Of a stretch of 64,000 nt of DNA, positions 37,739 to 48,599 are shown in pieces; the stretch's first letter is position 1, and each line of letters starts with the position of its first letter. The stretch is from the NCBI GenBank assembly GCA_014529385.2, contig CM043952.1, positions 156,649,057-156,713,056 of the forward strand, given 5' to 3'. A program made the translations under genes and the position numbers. This DNA comes from Adiantum capillus-veneris. Taxonomy: Eukaryota; Streptophyta; Polypodiopsida; Polypodiales; Pteridaceae. Under the pieces are notes generated by a model. That model did not search any database. It was not told where the DNA came from and saw nothing but the letters and a program-made list of their open reading frames with translations.

Positions 37739-38986
37739 CATTGGGCAGTAAGGGTAAGAAGGTGTAAAGTGTTGATTAGGCCTCGTCAGAGTAAGAGGAA
37801 TGCAAAGGTCATGAAAGATACAAGAGAAGAGGAAAACCAGCCTGTTAGCAAGGCTTTGCAGAAGGTGGACAACATATCAATCAAAGGGGAGGGCTTTGAA
37901 AACGGAAGCCTGTGCACCAACATGGACCCAGGACAGTGTAGTAAGCTAAAGGAATCTTGCATCAAGGCAGTTTCACATGAGGACCATTACGAAGAGGTAA
38001 GTATGACTGAAGGTTTGGAGTTGGATATTTCTCCAGAGGCTTGGCAGCCGAGCAAGACTTTATTGTGTAGTGTTATAGACTTGGAGATGGGTAATGCCTC
38101 TAGTCTACTGAAGGGTGTTATAAACTTGGAGATGGGTAACACCTCCAGTTTATGTGAGGATGTTCATAGTAAGTTTGATGATCAATATGTTGCCAACCTT
38201 TTAAGGATGTTCCAAACTCCTCCACAACACAACATTGTGTTTGCATGGGATGCATCAGACCTATGGCTATGGCTAGCCGCTATAACATATAGAGAGAAGA
38301 TCAACATGGAGATAAGAGAAAAGGAGCCATGGATAGACAAAAGCCTAATAGAATGCAAGAAGGAAGACCTCATTCGCAATTTGGTACATTTTTTTACAAA
38401 TAGTGCATCCTCTCTTTGGAGAAAGGTAAGTGGAATACGCTTGTATTTGAGCCGCAAGGTAGGTGGCTTGCTATTAGCATCAGTAAAGGAAGCTGACATG
38501 TTTGAGCACACCCAAAAGAAGCATGATATACTTGCAGTTTTTTCTAGTCATGGCAGTAAGCAGGATAGTGAAGAAAACTTGAGCTCACCACACCAACAAG
38601 GCGGCCATATATGGTGGATTCTTGGTACACTCTTGGGAATCATAATTTTCAGTTCTGTCTTTGCAGGAGCCAAGATGCTCATTTCCCCTCTCGCTACTGG
38701 TGGTTACAAATTTGATCCAATTTGGCATGCAAATTTTATTGTTCGGACACTGCAGACAATGATCCTATTTTTCACTTGGGATCCAGGAGGACATTGGCAC
38801 AAAGTTCTGGAAGCCATGGGCTTCCCCTTTAATCAACCGACACTATTCCAAGGAACAAGTTATCACTCGGACCTGTTACGAATTCATGAATATCCCAGAA
38901 ATCTCACCAATGGCCAAATGGGATGGCTAGTTCAGAAGGCAACTCGATATCGGATCCTACAGCTAAGCGGAAGAAGAAACAGATGA
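37739..38986 (+). CDS. unknown ORF with a transmembrane segment between gag and LTR of Gypsy-2
   Basis: Open from just after the gag amber stop to 38986 (first ATG at 37769, 405 codons). The N-terminal half is charged and Ser-rich. A 45-bp unit is repeated at 38071 and 38116, giving two LEMGN(A/T)SSL words. A single strongly hydrophobic helix (WWILGTLLGIIIFSSVFAGA) is coded at about 38611-38670. A second hydrophobic stretch (FIVRTLQTMILFFTW) follows, then a C-terminal tail ending SGRRNR. No signal peptide or protease site is visible. It occupies the place of pol or of an env-like gene and is open over 1.2 kb in an otherwise truncated element. It could be an env-like ORF, a captured host gene or an accessory protein. 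I do not recognise it. Confidence 0.55.
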   Translation, partial: HWAVRVRRCKVLIRPRQSKRNAKVMKDTREEENQPVSKALQKVDNISIKGEGFENGSLCTNMDPGQCSKLKESCIKAVSHEDHYEEVSMTEGLELDISPEAWQPSKTLLCSVIDLEMGNASSLLKGVINLEMGNTSSLCEDVHSKFDDQYVANLLRMFQTPPQHNIVFAWDASDLWLWLAAITYREKINMEIREKEPWIDKSLIECKKEDLIRNLVHFFTNSASSLWRKVSGIRLYLSRKVGGLLLASVKEADMFEHTQKKHDILAVFSSHGSKQDSEENLSSPHQQGGHIWWILGTLLGIIIFSSVFAGAKMLISPLATGGYKFDPIWHANFIVRTLQTMILFFTWDPGGHWHKVLEAMGFPFNQPTLFQGTSYHSDLLRIHEYPRNLTNGQMGWLVQKATRYRILQLSGRRNR

Positions 38987-39011
38987 GCTAGAGACATGAA
39001 TGCCTCTAGCC

Positions 39012-39027
39012 AAAAGGGGAGGGCTAA
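39012..39027 (+). other. Gypsy-2 polypurine tract
   Basis: AAAAGGGGAGGGCTAA immediately precedes the LTR start TGATGGGGCC. GGGAGGGCTAA is identical to the Gypsy-1 tract. Confidence 0.88.
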
Positions 39028-40590
39028 TGATGGGGCCTTTTCACAAGCCAAGCTCCCATACCCCTCTTCTCTCGTCCCCACCCCATGGAAACCCCCTCTT
39101 AGGGAGGGAGTGATAAAAAGCATTGGAAAAAGTAAGAAAAAAATAAAGTATGACTATGTAAATATATGAGAAAGGTAAAATTGGCCACCTCATGCCTGCG
39201 GGGCAGCCCATCCCCACCTTGCCTCCTTTTTCTTCACTGTTGCCCCGCCGTGTGTCCCTTTTCCTCTCCTCCACTCAAAAGGTCAACCCCCTCTCTCTTC
39301 CCCTTGTCCTTTCTCCTTTAACTCTCCCCTCAAGCTACCCCACCTCTCACCAATAATGCATTCTAACTCACCAATAATGCACCCTAACTCACATGCAACT
39401 TATGCTATCTTCCAAAATAGTATACCCCACCCCCCCTTTCTCTCTCCTATCATATCCCATGACCCAAATACCCCCCTCTCTCTCTAAAGGGTGCCATGTC
39501 TCTTGTCTTGTAGCTAAATAACCTCCCCCACACTCACACACACTCAGTTTCACTGAAAAAGGTGCCCACAGACCCATCCCCACCCGGTGGTTATCTGATT
39601 TTTCTTGTGTTCACACACATCTGCACACAGATTCACCTCTGAACACACTCCTCTCTCTCCCCTCTTGTAATTACTTTATTCTCCATGTCACCTCTCACTT
39701 TTTTTCATCAACCCATCTCTCTCTCTTAGTCTCTCTCTCATGAGACTGCTGTTCTGGCACATATACACACAGCCAGACAAGTGGGGCCCACAGTCACATG
39801 GCCTATGTAGATAATGATTTCTTCATTTCTAAATTCTAGAATTTCTCCCCCCCCTCCTCCCCTATATAAAGAGGGGTCACCATCACACTAAAGACACACA
39901 CATCATCACCAAAGAACACACTATGCACTGTGTGTGCCTAGTGCACACACACACACCCACACCATCACCATCACCATCACCGCAATCACCATGCTCGTCT
40001 TGAGCATGACCTCTACACCCTTGGGCTATGGAAGATGAAGGGCAACTAAATGAAGGATGATGGCCATAACCCTCGTGCGAGTCTTCGTCATCAACTCCCA
40101 CCTATCCTCCATGTGCTCTACCACGCTCTCCCTTCTCATTCCCCTACCCTATGCTCCCCATTTCATCGCCTTATTCTCTAAATAAAGCTTGAGGTTTTGT
40201 GAGTATGTTTTCTTGCAATGTTTTGCCCATGTGAGGTGTGTGGAATCGCCACCTAGTCTTGTGTTTGGAGTGAGCTTGTGTATGTGTGAAGGGTGTGCGG
40301 ATTCGTCATCCTTTTGTGGTGCCTAAGTACTAAGCCGCTATACCCCCTCCCTCACTCTCTCTCTCTCTCTCTCTCTCACTTGATCTCATTCCCTTTCCTC
40401 TTCATCATTACTCCCAAGCATCCATCTCTCTTGGATGAAAACTTTGTTATGGTGGTGTGTTGTTTGCGTCCTAGCCACTAAGCTAGGTGGTGCCCCCTGT
40501 TCGCTTTACTGTGACAGGCTCGAGGCGCGCCATTCGGTCCCCGGTGTTTTAGAGGCCGTCGGGGGTTTGGGGTTCGCTTTGCTCCCGTCA
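39028..40590 (+). repeat. Gypsy-2 3' LTR
   Basis: About 1.56 kb, starting TGATGGGGCC and ending CTCCCGTCA, after which X sequence resumes at 40591, so both borders are supported. It carries a TATATAAAG box at 39863-39871, an AATAAA-like element near 40179, and a (CT)n run at about 40357-40377. The LTR body is unlike that of Gypsy-1 despite the shared gag and polypurine tract. Confidence 0.82.
39863..39871 (+). promoter_or_regulatory. TATA box in the Gypsy-2 LTR
   Basis: TATATAAAG in a C-rich context, followed about 30 bp downstream by A/C-rich sequence suitable for a transcription start. Confidence 0.65.
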
Positions 40591-41389
40591 AGGAATCACT
40601 TTGCATAGATTTTTGGCTCCTTCGCAAGTATAACGTAGATTCTAATTCCATAATATTTTGTCTCTTGGAATCTTCTTCTTCCCTTTGATTAGCATTCCTT
40701 TTCAATACTTTATGGATCTTTTTTTTGAAGGCTCCCATCAACTTGGCTTCAACAATAGCTTTTTGGCGTTTTTGCTCCTTGAGGTTTGCAAGTCTTTCCT
40801 CTTTGAATTTTTGAGCTTTTTGTCAAGCTCAAGCTCATCTTCTTCATCTTCAGAGGAAGCTTTTTGGTGTTTGTTCCTCCTGGAGTCATTGCACTTCTTT
40901 CATGCATCTTTGGACTTGAGTTTTTGAATCTGTTTAGCAGGTTGCGTTATTTTTTGGAGCAAAGGGGCGGTATTATCTTCCTTCTATTCAATAGATTAGT
41001 ACTCTGAAGGGATGTCATGATTTTTACCCTTGATTTTTTTGCTCAGCACAAAATCAGATTTCGTGGCTTCATTATCAGGTGTCTTGGCCTGTGAGTTTTG
41101 TCCCCTTCTTCTTCTTTTCCTGGGTGTGGTGGATGAGGTACCCGTCGACCTCACTGCATGCTTTGCCTTGTTTAATTAATAGATTGAGTTGTGATTCTAC
41201 TTTTGGTAGTTCATCAATCATGCCTTGTGCTTGGTATGTGATTCGTGTTAGGAGTGGACTTGCATTCATGTATGCTTTATTGTGGTCACTGCCCTTCAGG
41301 TTTGCCTCGACTAGGTTCTCTAGAATGTAATTGCCTAGGTCGCACCTAATAAATTTCCTCCTGCCAAGCACAATTGCCATTTTGTCCAA

Positions 41390-41626
41390 CTATAGGCACC
41401 TTGCACCCTCCAATACCTCTCTCGTTTGGTGTAGGGTCCATAGGTTTTTAGAGAAAATTGTGGTCTTGACCTTTGTCCTATTTTTAGCGTAAAATTTTCC
41501 AATGAAAACATTTGCAGGTATCTTTGCCAACTCCTCATCGGTGACATGAGCCTTTTCATTTGAGGAGATGTCCACTAGCTTGTATGGGGTTGCTTCACAT
41601 TCCTTCTGAATCTTTGGACAAGGCAT
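41390..41626 (-). pseudogene. X protein N-terminus, copy B
   Basis: Starts MPCPKIQKECEATPYKLVDI and runs through DEELAKIPANVFIGKFYAKN and NLWTLHQTREVLEGARC before a stop (CAACTATAGG changed from the coding form in copy A). The frame continues at 41075-41389 (GRRKFIRCDLGNYILENLVE). It has one unit of the 90-codon block that is duplicated in copy A. Confidence 0.6.
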
Positions 41627-42105
41627 CTTGCTGCCAAAAAGTCAATTGTGTAGGCCCAAAAATTGATTGAGAAGTTGTTGAAAAGTTGAAATAATGCAAA
41701 CTTGACCATAAAATGAGAAATGAGCATAACTTCATCAAAACAGTTCCTAATTTGTCCAAACTTCACTAGTGTGACTAGGACAACTATAGACACTAGATCA
41801 AGGTGTTACAAGTTAATTCTGGGTCAAAGGTGCATGGATTGCAATCCATGTTGGCAAACATTCTGAGTATTCGTTTTCATCATCCGATTTAACATGTTAT
41901 GGGGATGCTATGGTTGAAAACTTTTGTGACTTGGATCATTGATTTGGGATCTAAGCCAAAATTTGAAAAAAAAAATGTAGACTTGGAGAAATTTGGCAAT
42001 TTTACATGGGTTTTGATGTCTAAATAGATTGGAACTTCACGGTTAGGCTTTTTTGAACATTTGGAAGCTGATGGCTAGGTTTTGATTTGGAAATATGGAA
42101 AAGGT

Positions 42106-42125
42106 ACATGGATCGCGATCCATGT
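42106..42125. other. 20-bp perfect palindrome in the X leader
   Basis: ACATGGATCGCGATCCATGT is fully self-complementary. A second, 18-bp palindrome, CATGGATTGCAATCCATG, lies 273 bp away at 41833-41850. The corresponding sites in copies A and D are slightly decayed. Confidence 0.95.
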
Positions 42126-42248
42126 TTGGTCACATATGGAGATGAAACTTAGGGGACATGTTCCTATAGCCTATCCAAGCACACTAGTGGAATCTTCTCA
42201 AATTTGGATTTTTTTCTCCCAAATATACCCAATTTCTTACCTTATGGC

Positions 42249-42482
42249 CTACTTTTTTTTACTTTTGCCATATTGCAGTCTTGGAGTCAATTTGGATTGA
42301 TCCTTGTGGATAGAGTGTGTTGATTCTGATTGATCTGAAACTTTGAGGTTGAAGTTTACCCTAAAGCCTAGCTGACTGACAAATTTCACTTCATTTGGAG
42401 TCTGTTTGACCCTTCTAACTGATCTTGCAAAATCTACGCAAATGGTAAGCATTTTGGGATTTCCTCTTGAACCCTTGAGCAA
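42249..42482 (-). CDS. small conserved ORF in the X leader, copy B (77 codons)
   Basis: Same frame and length as 28108-28341 and 45995-46228, starting MLKGSRGNPKMLTIC. Differences are scattered substitutions. The coding status is unproven. Confidence 0.35.
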   Translation of the reverse strand: MLKGSRGNPKMLTICVDFARSVRRVKQTPNEVKFVSQLGFRVNFNLKVSDQSESTHSIHKDQSKLTPRLQYGKSKKK

Positions 42483-42493
42483 ACCATAATTTT

Positions 42494-43279
42494 GATCTTG
42501 TTTTGTTGTTTGAAAATCTTTAATCTTGGCATGGCCTTCCTTTTTCTCTACTTGAGAATCTTTTTTGTCTCGTTGATCTTCAATCCCTTCTTGGTCTTGG
42601 TCAGCAAGAGGAGGAGTTGTCGATTTTGGTGAGACCTACTACTCCGTTTCTTATTTCTCCTCTTCTTCCTTACTAGTTGTAGTTGTATCCTTGGAGGAAT
42701 CACTTTGCATAGATTTTTGGCTCCTTCGCAAGTATAACGTAGATTCTAATTCCATCATCTTTTGTCACTTGGAATCTTCTTCTTCCCTTTGATCAGCATT
42801 CCTTTTCAGTACTTTGTGGGTTTTTTTTTTTTTGAAGGCTCCCGCCAACTAGGTTTCAACAATAGCTTTTTGGCGTTTTTGCTCCTTGAGGTTTGCAAGT
42901 CTTTCCTCTTTGAACTTTTGAGCTTTTTGCCAAGCTCAAGATCATCTTCTTCATCTTCAGAGGAAGCTTTTTGGTGTTGTTCCTCTTGGAGTCGTTGCAC
43001 TTCTTTCATGCATCTTTGGACTTGAGTTTTTGAAATCTGTTCAGTAGGTTGCGTTAATTTTTGGAGCAAAGGGGCGGTAATATCTTCCTTCTATTCAATA
43101 GATTAGTACTCTGAAGGGATGTCATGATCTTTACGCTTGATTTCTTCACTTGGATCAAAATCAAATCTCGTGGCTTCATTGTCTGGTGTCTTGGCCCGTG
43201 AGTTTTGTCCCCTTGTTCTTCTTTTTGTGGGTGTGGTGGATGAGCTACCCACCGACCTCACTGCATGCTTTGCCTTGTT
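42494..43279 (-). mobile_element. X family copy C, 3' half of the interrupted second copy
   Basis: Matches 25995-26776 of copy A (coiled-coil part and shared stop codons). It breaks at GCATGCTTTGCCTTGTT, and the match to copy A resumes at 44924 with TTTAATAGATTGAG, so 43280-44923 is an insertion into one X copy. Confidence 0.85.
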
Positions 43280-43360
43280 ACTTTGTTAGCAAAGTAGTCA
43301 ATTAAAAAAACTGAGCCTCTCATGAGGCCACGTGGCCAGCACTGTGTGCCAAAATAACAA

Positions 43361-43535
43361 AGTTAAAAGCAGTGCTTTACAAAGAATGTGCTGCTAATTA
43401 TAGAAGCAAAGGGAGCTCGCTACCCAATCGCTCCTCTCTCCAAGGCTTCACCGCCGCCTTCGAAGATAGCATTATCAAAATCCTCACCACTCGCACTCCT
43501 GCTTTCCTTAGCTTTGCAACTTCTCCCATCGGCCT
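43361..43535 (+). repeat. direct repeat, unit 1 (PPR 5' region)
   Basis: 175 bp repeated with about 90 percent identity at 43551-43725, period 190 bp without indels. It covers the upstream untranslated stretch and the organelle-targeting-like N-terminus (LPNRSSLQGFTAAFEDSIIK). Confidence 0.92.
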
Positions 43536-43550
43536 CAAAAGCAATGTTGA

Positions 43551-43725
43551 AGTTAAAAGCAGCGCTTTACAAAGAATGTGCTGCTAATTAGAAAAGCAAA
43601 GGGAGCTTGCTACCCAATCGCTCCTCTCTCCAAGGCTTCACCGCCACCTTCAAAGACAGCATTGTCAAATTCCTCACCACTCGCACTCCTGCTTTCCTCA
43701 GCCTTGCAGCTTCTCCCATCGGCCT
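43551..43725 (+). repeat. direct repeat, unit 2 (PPR 5' region)
   Basis: Second copy of the 190-bp-period duplication. This one leads into the rest of the PPR pseudogene. Confidence 0.92.
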
Positions 43726-44470
43726 GCCAGTAAGCATGGTGCCGATGTCATCGTTTGCCTCCCTGACACCGGCATCACCCCCTCGGTCCTCCTGCCTTCT
43801 CTTCTCGTTGAGAAACAGGACGAAGATTACCTGCTTGAAAGCTCGCTGTGCAATAACATCCCTTAAAAACTACGCTGTCAAAAGCTACCCGATCTTCTCC
43901 ACACGCAGTTTGCAGGTCACAGAGCTTGTTGGCCAGTATGTATGTTAAGTGCGGTTCACTTGTCAGGGCACAACAAGTTGTTGATGAGCTTCCAGTCTGG
44001 GATGTCGTCGGTTGGACTGCACTTATTGCAGGATATGCCCGACATATGCTTGCACTTTGAAGGCATATGTCATTTTGAAAGACGTCAACACAGGAAAACA
44101 AATTCATGATGAGCTTGTTAGTCGGGGGCTGTTGCAAAAAACTGTCGTGCTTGGTAATGCTTTGGTTGACATGTATGCCAAGTGTAGTGTACTTTCCAAA
44201 GCACAACAAGTTCTTGACGAGCTTTATGTTCGGGATGCAGTCTCTTGGAATGCATTGATTGCAGGATATGACCAACAAGATCAGGGCCAGGAAGTGCTTC
44301 GCTGTTTTTATCGGATGCAAAGTGAGGGCTTCTCTCCGGATGCGGTCACCTATGCTTGTGTTTTGAAGGCATGTGGCATTATGCAAAACGCTATCATGGG
44401 CAAGCAGAGTCATGATCAGATTGTTAGGCAGGGGCTGTTACTAAAAGATGTCGTGCTTGGCAAGGGATGA
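43607..44470 (+). pseudogene. pentatricopeptide-repeat (PPR) protein pseudogene
   Basis: 43607-43948 gives a Ser/Arg-rich, targeting-like N-terminus (MLPNRSSLQGFTATFKDSIV). After a frame change PPR units follow: MYVKCGSLVRAQQVVDELP, VVGWTALIAGYARH, then, in the open frame 44012-44470, IHDELVSRGLLQKTVVLGN, ALVDMYAKCSVLSKAQQVLD, AVSWNALIAGYDQQDQGQE and FSPDAVTYACVLKACG. This is the PLS class, whose members bind organellar RNA in plastids or mitochondria, often for RNA editing. Only about four units remain and no C-terminal E/DYW domain is present. It is truncated, frameshifted and carried on an insertion in X. Confidence 0.88.
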
Positions 44471-44643
44471 TCATGAACATTGAGGTTGACAAAACTCTTA
44501 ACACTCCTTGTGGTTTTTGGCGAGGTACCCCTCTGAAGCACTACAATCGGTAACCAATTTATGCGGAAGTACCACTAAACCACGACGATCGGTATCCCAA
44601 ACACTCTCAAGTAAAAAAATCTAACATCTTTCATGAAATCTCC

Positions 44644-44867
<224 letters not shown>

Positions 44868-44923
44868 TTCCAATATTTTGTTCGATCTCAATTCGATGGA
44901 ACATAGCTAACGAAGCACTCTAG

Positions 44924-46228
44924 TTTAATAGATTGAGTTGTGATTCTGCTTCTGGTAGTTCATCAATCATGCCTTGTGCTTGGTATGCGATTCGTGTTAG
45001 GAGTGGAGTTGCATTCATGTATGCTTTATTGCGGTCATTGCCCTTCAGGTTTGCCTCGACTAGGTTCTCTAGAATGTAATTGCCTAGGTCGCACCTAATA
45101 ACTTTCCTCCTGCCAAGCACATTTGCCATTTTGTCCAACTATAGGCACCTTGCACCCTCCAATACCTCTCTCGTTTGGTGTAGGGTCCATAGTTTTTTAG
45201 AGAAAATTGTGGTCTTCACCTTTGTCCTATTTTTAGCCTAAAATTTGCCAATGAAAACATTTGCAGGTATCTTTGCCAACTCCTCGTCGGTGACATGATC
45301 CTTTTCATTTGAGGAGATGTCCACTAGCTTGTATGGGGTTGCTTCACATTCCTTCCGAAGCTTTGGACAAGGCATCTTGCTGCCAAAAAGTCAGTTGTTT
45401 AGGCCCGAAAATTGATTGAGAAGTTGTTGAAAAGTTGAAATAATGCAAACTTGACCATAAAATGAGAAATGAGCATAACTTCATCGAAACAGTCCAAATT
45501 TGTTCAAACTTCACCAGTGAGACTAGGACAACTACAAACACTAGATCATGGTGTTACAAGTTAATTCTGGGTCAAAGGTACATGAATTGCACTCCATGTT
45601 GGAAAACATTCTGAGTATTTGTTTTCATCTTCAATTTAACATGTTATGGGGATTCTATGGTTGAAAACTTTTGTGATTTGGATCATTGATTTGGGATCTG
45701 AGCCAAAATTTGAAAAAAAAATTGTAGACTTGGAGAAATTTGGCAATTTAGCATGGGTTTTGATGTCTAAATGGATTGGAACTTCAAGGTTAGGCTTTTT
45801 TGAACATTTGGAAGCTGATGGCTAGGTTTTGGTCTGGAAGATGGAAAAGGTATATGGATCGCGATCCATGTTTGGTCACTTATGGAGATGCAACTTTGGG
45901 GACATGTTCCTATAGCCTATGCAAGAACACTAGTGGAATCTTCTCAAATTTGGAAAAAAAATTCCCAAATATACCCAATTTCTCACCTTAAGGCCTACTT
46001 TTTTTTACTTTTGCCATATTGCAGTCTTGGAGTCAATTTGGATTTATCCTTGTGTCTAGAGTGTGTCGATTCAAATTGATTTGAAACTTTGAGGTTGAAG
46101 TTTACCCTGAAGGCTAGCTGACTGACAAATTTCACTTCATTTGGAGTCTTTTTGACCCTTCTAACTGATCTTGCAAAATTTGTGCAAATGGTAAGCATTT
46201 TGGGATTCCCTCTGGAACCCTTAAGCAC
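44924..46228 (-). mobile_element. X family copy D, 5' half of the interrupted second copy
   Basis: Matches 26777-28335 of copy A: start codon at 45375 (MPCPK frame), N-terminal block and the full leader. About 430 bp (45590-46015) is almost identical to copy A (27700-28125), whereas the sequence just beyond is clearly more divergent. The leader ends at CCTTAAGC, and gag-like sequence of another element follows. Confidence 0.82.
45995..46228 (-). CDS. small conserved ORF in the X leader, copy D (77 codons)
   Basis: Third intact instance of the 77-codon frame starting MLKGSRGNPKMLTIC. Coding status unproven. Confidence 0.35.
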   Translation of the reverse strand: MLKGSRGNPKMLTICTNFARSVRRVKKTPNEVKFVSQLAFRVNFNLKVSNQFESTHSRHKDKSKLTPRLQYGKSKKK

Positions 46229-46239
46229 TTTTCTTGAGG

Positions 46240-47260
46240 TAAAGGAGGTTATTGACCCAACAAATGTTAAGGCTTATCTCCCCTTGTGCCACTTTATTTG
46301 AGCCTATTTGGTACCTCCCTGGTGGTGGCAAAGGTTTCACCTCAAGAGGTCCATATGGCCTTTCCCTCATGTAATTTTGGTTGTTAAAACACTAGTTGTT
46401 CTCACGATTGGTATACTTTTGCTCAATTGCACACCACTTCAAGGCTCACGGTACATTTGTTGCTAGCAACTATTGTTGTCTTAGGTTCAAATTTTGTCAA
46501 TAGTTCTCCTGATCACTTCCTTGACCATTTGATAAACATTTGGTGCTTTCAAAGTCGGAACACTCCGCTTCATTCTGGATTTGCTTGTGGTTAAAGAGGC
46601 ACTATTGGTGGTAGGTCCGCATCTTCTAATACCTCTCCATAAACCTTGCAGTTGTCAACTAGATACAATGCTTAATTAGTAACATGCTCAAATGTGGTGC
46701 ACACTTTCAAGTGTAAGTACTTTTTGAGAGTTTTTCTTCTTATGACCTCTATAATCTCTCATCTTGCGGTAACTCTCTACTAGGATATCTTTCAATGTAT
46801 TGCTTGAAGTGAAGCAAAGTTTCCTTCACCTTTTTGTTCTCTTTCTGCTTGAAAGCGTAGATATGGAAAACCGTGTTATGCTTGATTTCCCTCTTTGAGA
46901 ATTCTTCTGCAAAGAACGTTTGGACTTCATTTGCTTCGTGAATCTATGAGATTTTCTTATGGATGTCACATTTAGCTTTTGCTACCTGACATGGAGATTA
47001 GCTTTGAGTAGATAGGGATTGAGTGTGTTTTTTAAGATCTTGATAACCTCTTGTAGCCTCCATGTACTAATCGAGTCGAGTTTGTCCCACGGTATGACAT
47101 TTATGTGTGTGGTTCTCCATATCTCTACAATAAGATAGCGAGGCTTGGTAGCTAGTGAGCTCACAAATTTCTTCAATTGTTGGTACTCTTGTGCACACTT
47201 CATCCTTTCCCTGTGATAGAGGGTGCCTTCTAGCAAGAGATACAAACTTGTCTTATTCAC
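46240..47260 (-). pseudogene. gypsy gag fragment, decayed
   Basis: 46982-47260 is an open piece (QEYQQLKKFVSSLATKPRYL ... WRLQEVIKILKNTLNPYLL). The region below it reads in another frame EEFSKREIKHNTVFHIYAFK, then LLHFKQYIERYPSRELPQDE, the Retrotrans_gag pattern. Further decayed text continues to about 46240. It lies at the wrong end of Gypsy-4 pol, so it belongs to a different element or to a rearranged one. Confidence 0.65.
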
Positions 47261-47369
47261 AAGCCCCTCTTATGAGCCTTTGTAAAGCCTTATGGAAACT
47301 CACCCTCGAAAATGTAGCCAACAATGGAAGTCAATGACTCCATTCCCTAGTACCTTGGTTGCTTGACAA

Positions 47370-48352
47370 TTACTGCAACCATGATGACTTACAATTCTTT
47401 CTCAACACATGCAACAACTTGTTGTGCAAGTAAATTAACATCCTCCATTGTTGCCTAGGAATATGATACAGTTGCACCTCTTCAAATTGATTAAACACCC
47501 TATGGATGGCATGAACTTTTTTTCTTAGGCTTTCATTATTGCATGCCCAAATACCTAAAATTTTCTTCACAATGAGAAATGCATTCCCCTTTACCATAAC
47601 ATGTTGTATCCCTTGACTTATGCACATCTTCAGGCCATGGAATAGTATGTTGTACTTTGCTTCATTGTTTCTGGTAGAATTCGGCAAATTGACTTTCTCA
47701 TTCATGACCACCTTTCAACTTGGGTCAAGCAACACCATCCCTTTTCTTGTTTTACATGTTATTTGTCAAAAAGCTCCATCAAAGAACAAAGTGAATGCAT
47801 AAGGTATACTTTTAGGTAGTGGCAATGGTAGGGTTCTTTACTTCAGGCACTTTAATCTCCTTCTCATGTACTCTATAAGTGAGAATCCTTGCTAAGTGTG
47901 CACGCACACTATCTTCTACCTTGAAAGAGTTTTGAAACTCTTGCAATTCCATAATTCACATTGTAATTCTAGAACTAAGAAAGTCACTTGAGATGACACC
48001 CAAGGAAACAATTTTTTTGCATTGAAAATCACAAAAGATTTTGGTAACAAGTAGGATCTAAATTTTCTCACCACAAACATGAGATCAAGCATCATGAGTT
48101 TTGCTTCTGTGTAGTTTTTCTCCAAAGCATTCATGACCCTACTAACAAAGTAGATGGGTAGATTCTAGTACTATGGGGATCTTGTTGTAACAAAACATCA
48201 CCAACTGTTTTCTTTCCAATACTAGAACTAACCAAGAATGTGTACTCCCAACAAGGAGGCATGAATATTGGCATTTCTAACAAAATGAGTTTAATGCTAC
48301 AAAAATATTCCTCAAGCTCGTCAAACCAAGTAAATTGTACTTGTTGTGTCAA
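47370..48352 (-). pseudogene. Gypsy-4 RNase H domains
   Basis: 48131-48352 holds FTWFDELEEYFCSIKLILLE and KKTVGDVLLQQDPHS. 47916-48134 holds MNALEKNYTEAKLMMLDLMF and RKFRSYLLPKSFVIF, the RT-linked RNase H. 47370-47711 holds RNNEAKYNILFHGLKMCISQ and VKGNAFLIVKKILGIW, the second RNase H of the Tat lineage. The three pieces are in different frames. Confidence 0.8.
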
Positions 48353-48599
48353 TTTCTACAAGGGATGAAGTAGCTTTCCAAGTCAATGAATGAAACCTGA
48401 CATCTACTTCACCTTTTGAATGAACAAAATGACCTTTTTGAGATTCTTGGGAGATGGCAAGTCAATAAGAGCCTTTGCCTTGGAAGAATACACCTAAATG
48501 CCTTTGTAAGAAACTTTGTGGTCAAGCAAGATCACTTCATCCTCACCTATGTGACATTTGTGAGGATTGAGTTGACCTCCCATGTCGTAGAGTTTCTTC

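Larger units (their letters stand above)
36881..40590 (+). mobile_element. Gypsy-2: gag-plus-unknown-ORF gypsy derivative lacking pol
   Basis: Plus-strand order: gag (5' truncated), an unknown 405-codon frame, polypurine tract, 3' LTR. Gag and the 3' untranslated block are homologous to Gypsy-1, but no protease, RT, RNase H or integrase is present between them. It is inserted in X copy B. The 5' LTR and the start of gag are deleted. It is a candidate non-autonomous element of the large-derivative or gag-only type that would depend on a relative for pol. Confidence 0.78.
40591..42493 (-). mobile_element. X family copy B, main part
   Basis: Matches 26188-28350 of copy A: leader (41650-42493) and the N-terminal two thirds of the coding region, with the start codon at 41626. 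It ends at 40591, where the Gypsy-2 LTR begins. It directly abuts the 3' end of the next X copy at 42494, so the two copies are head to tail. Confidence 0.8.
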
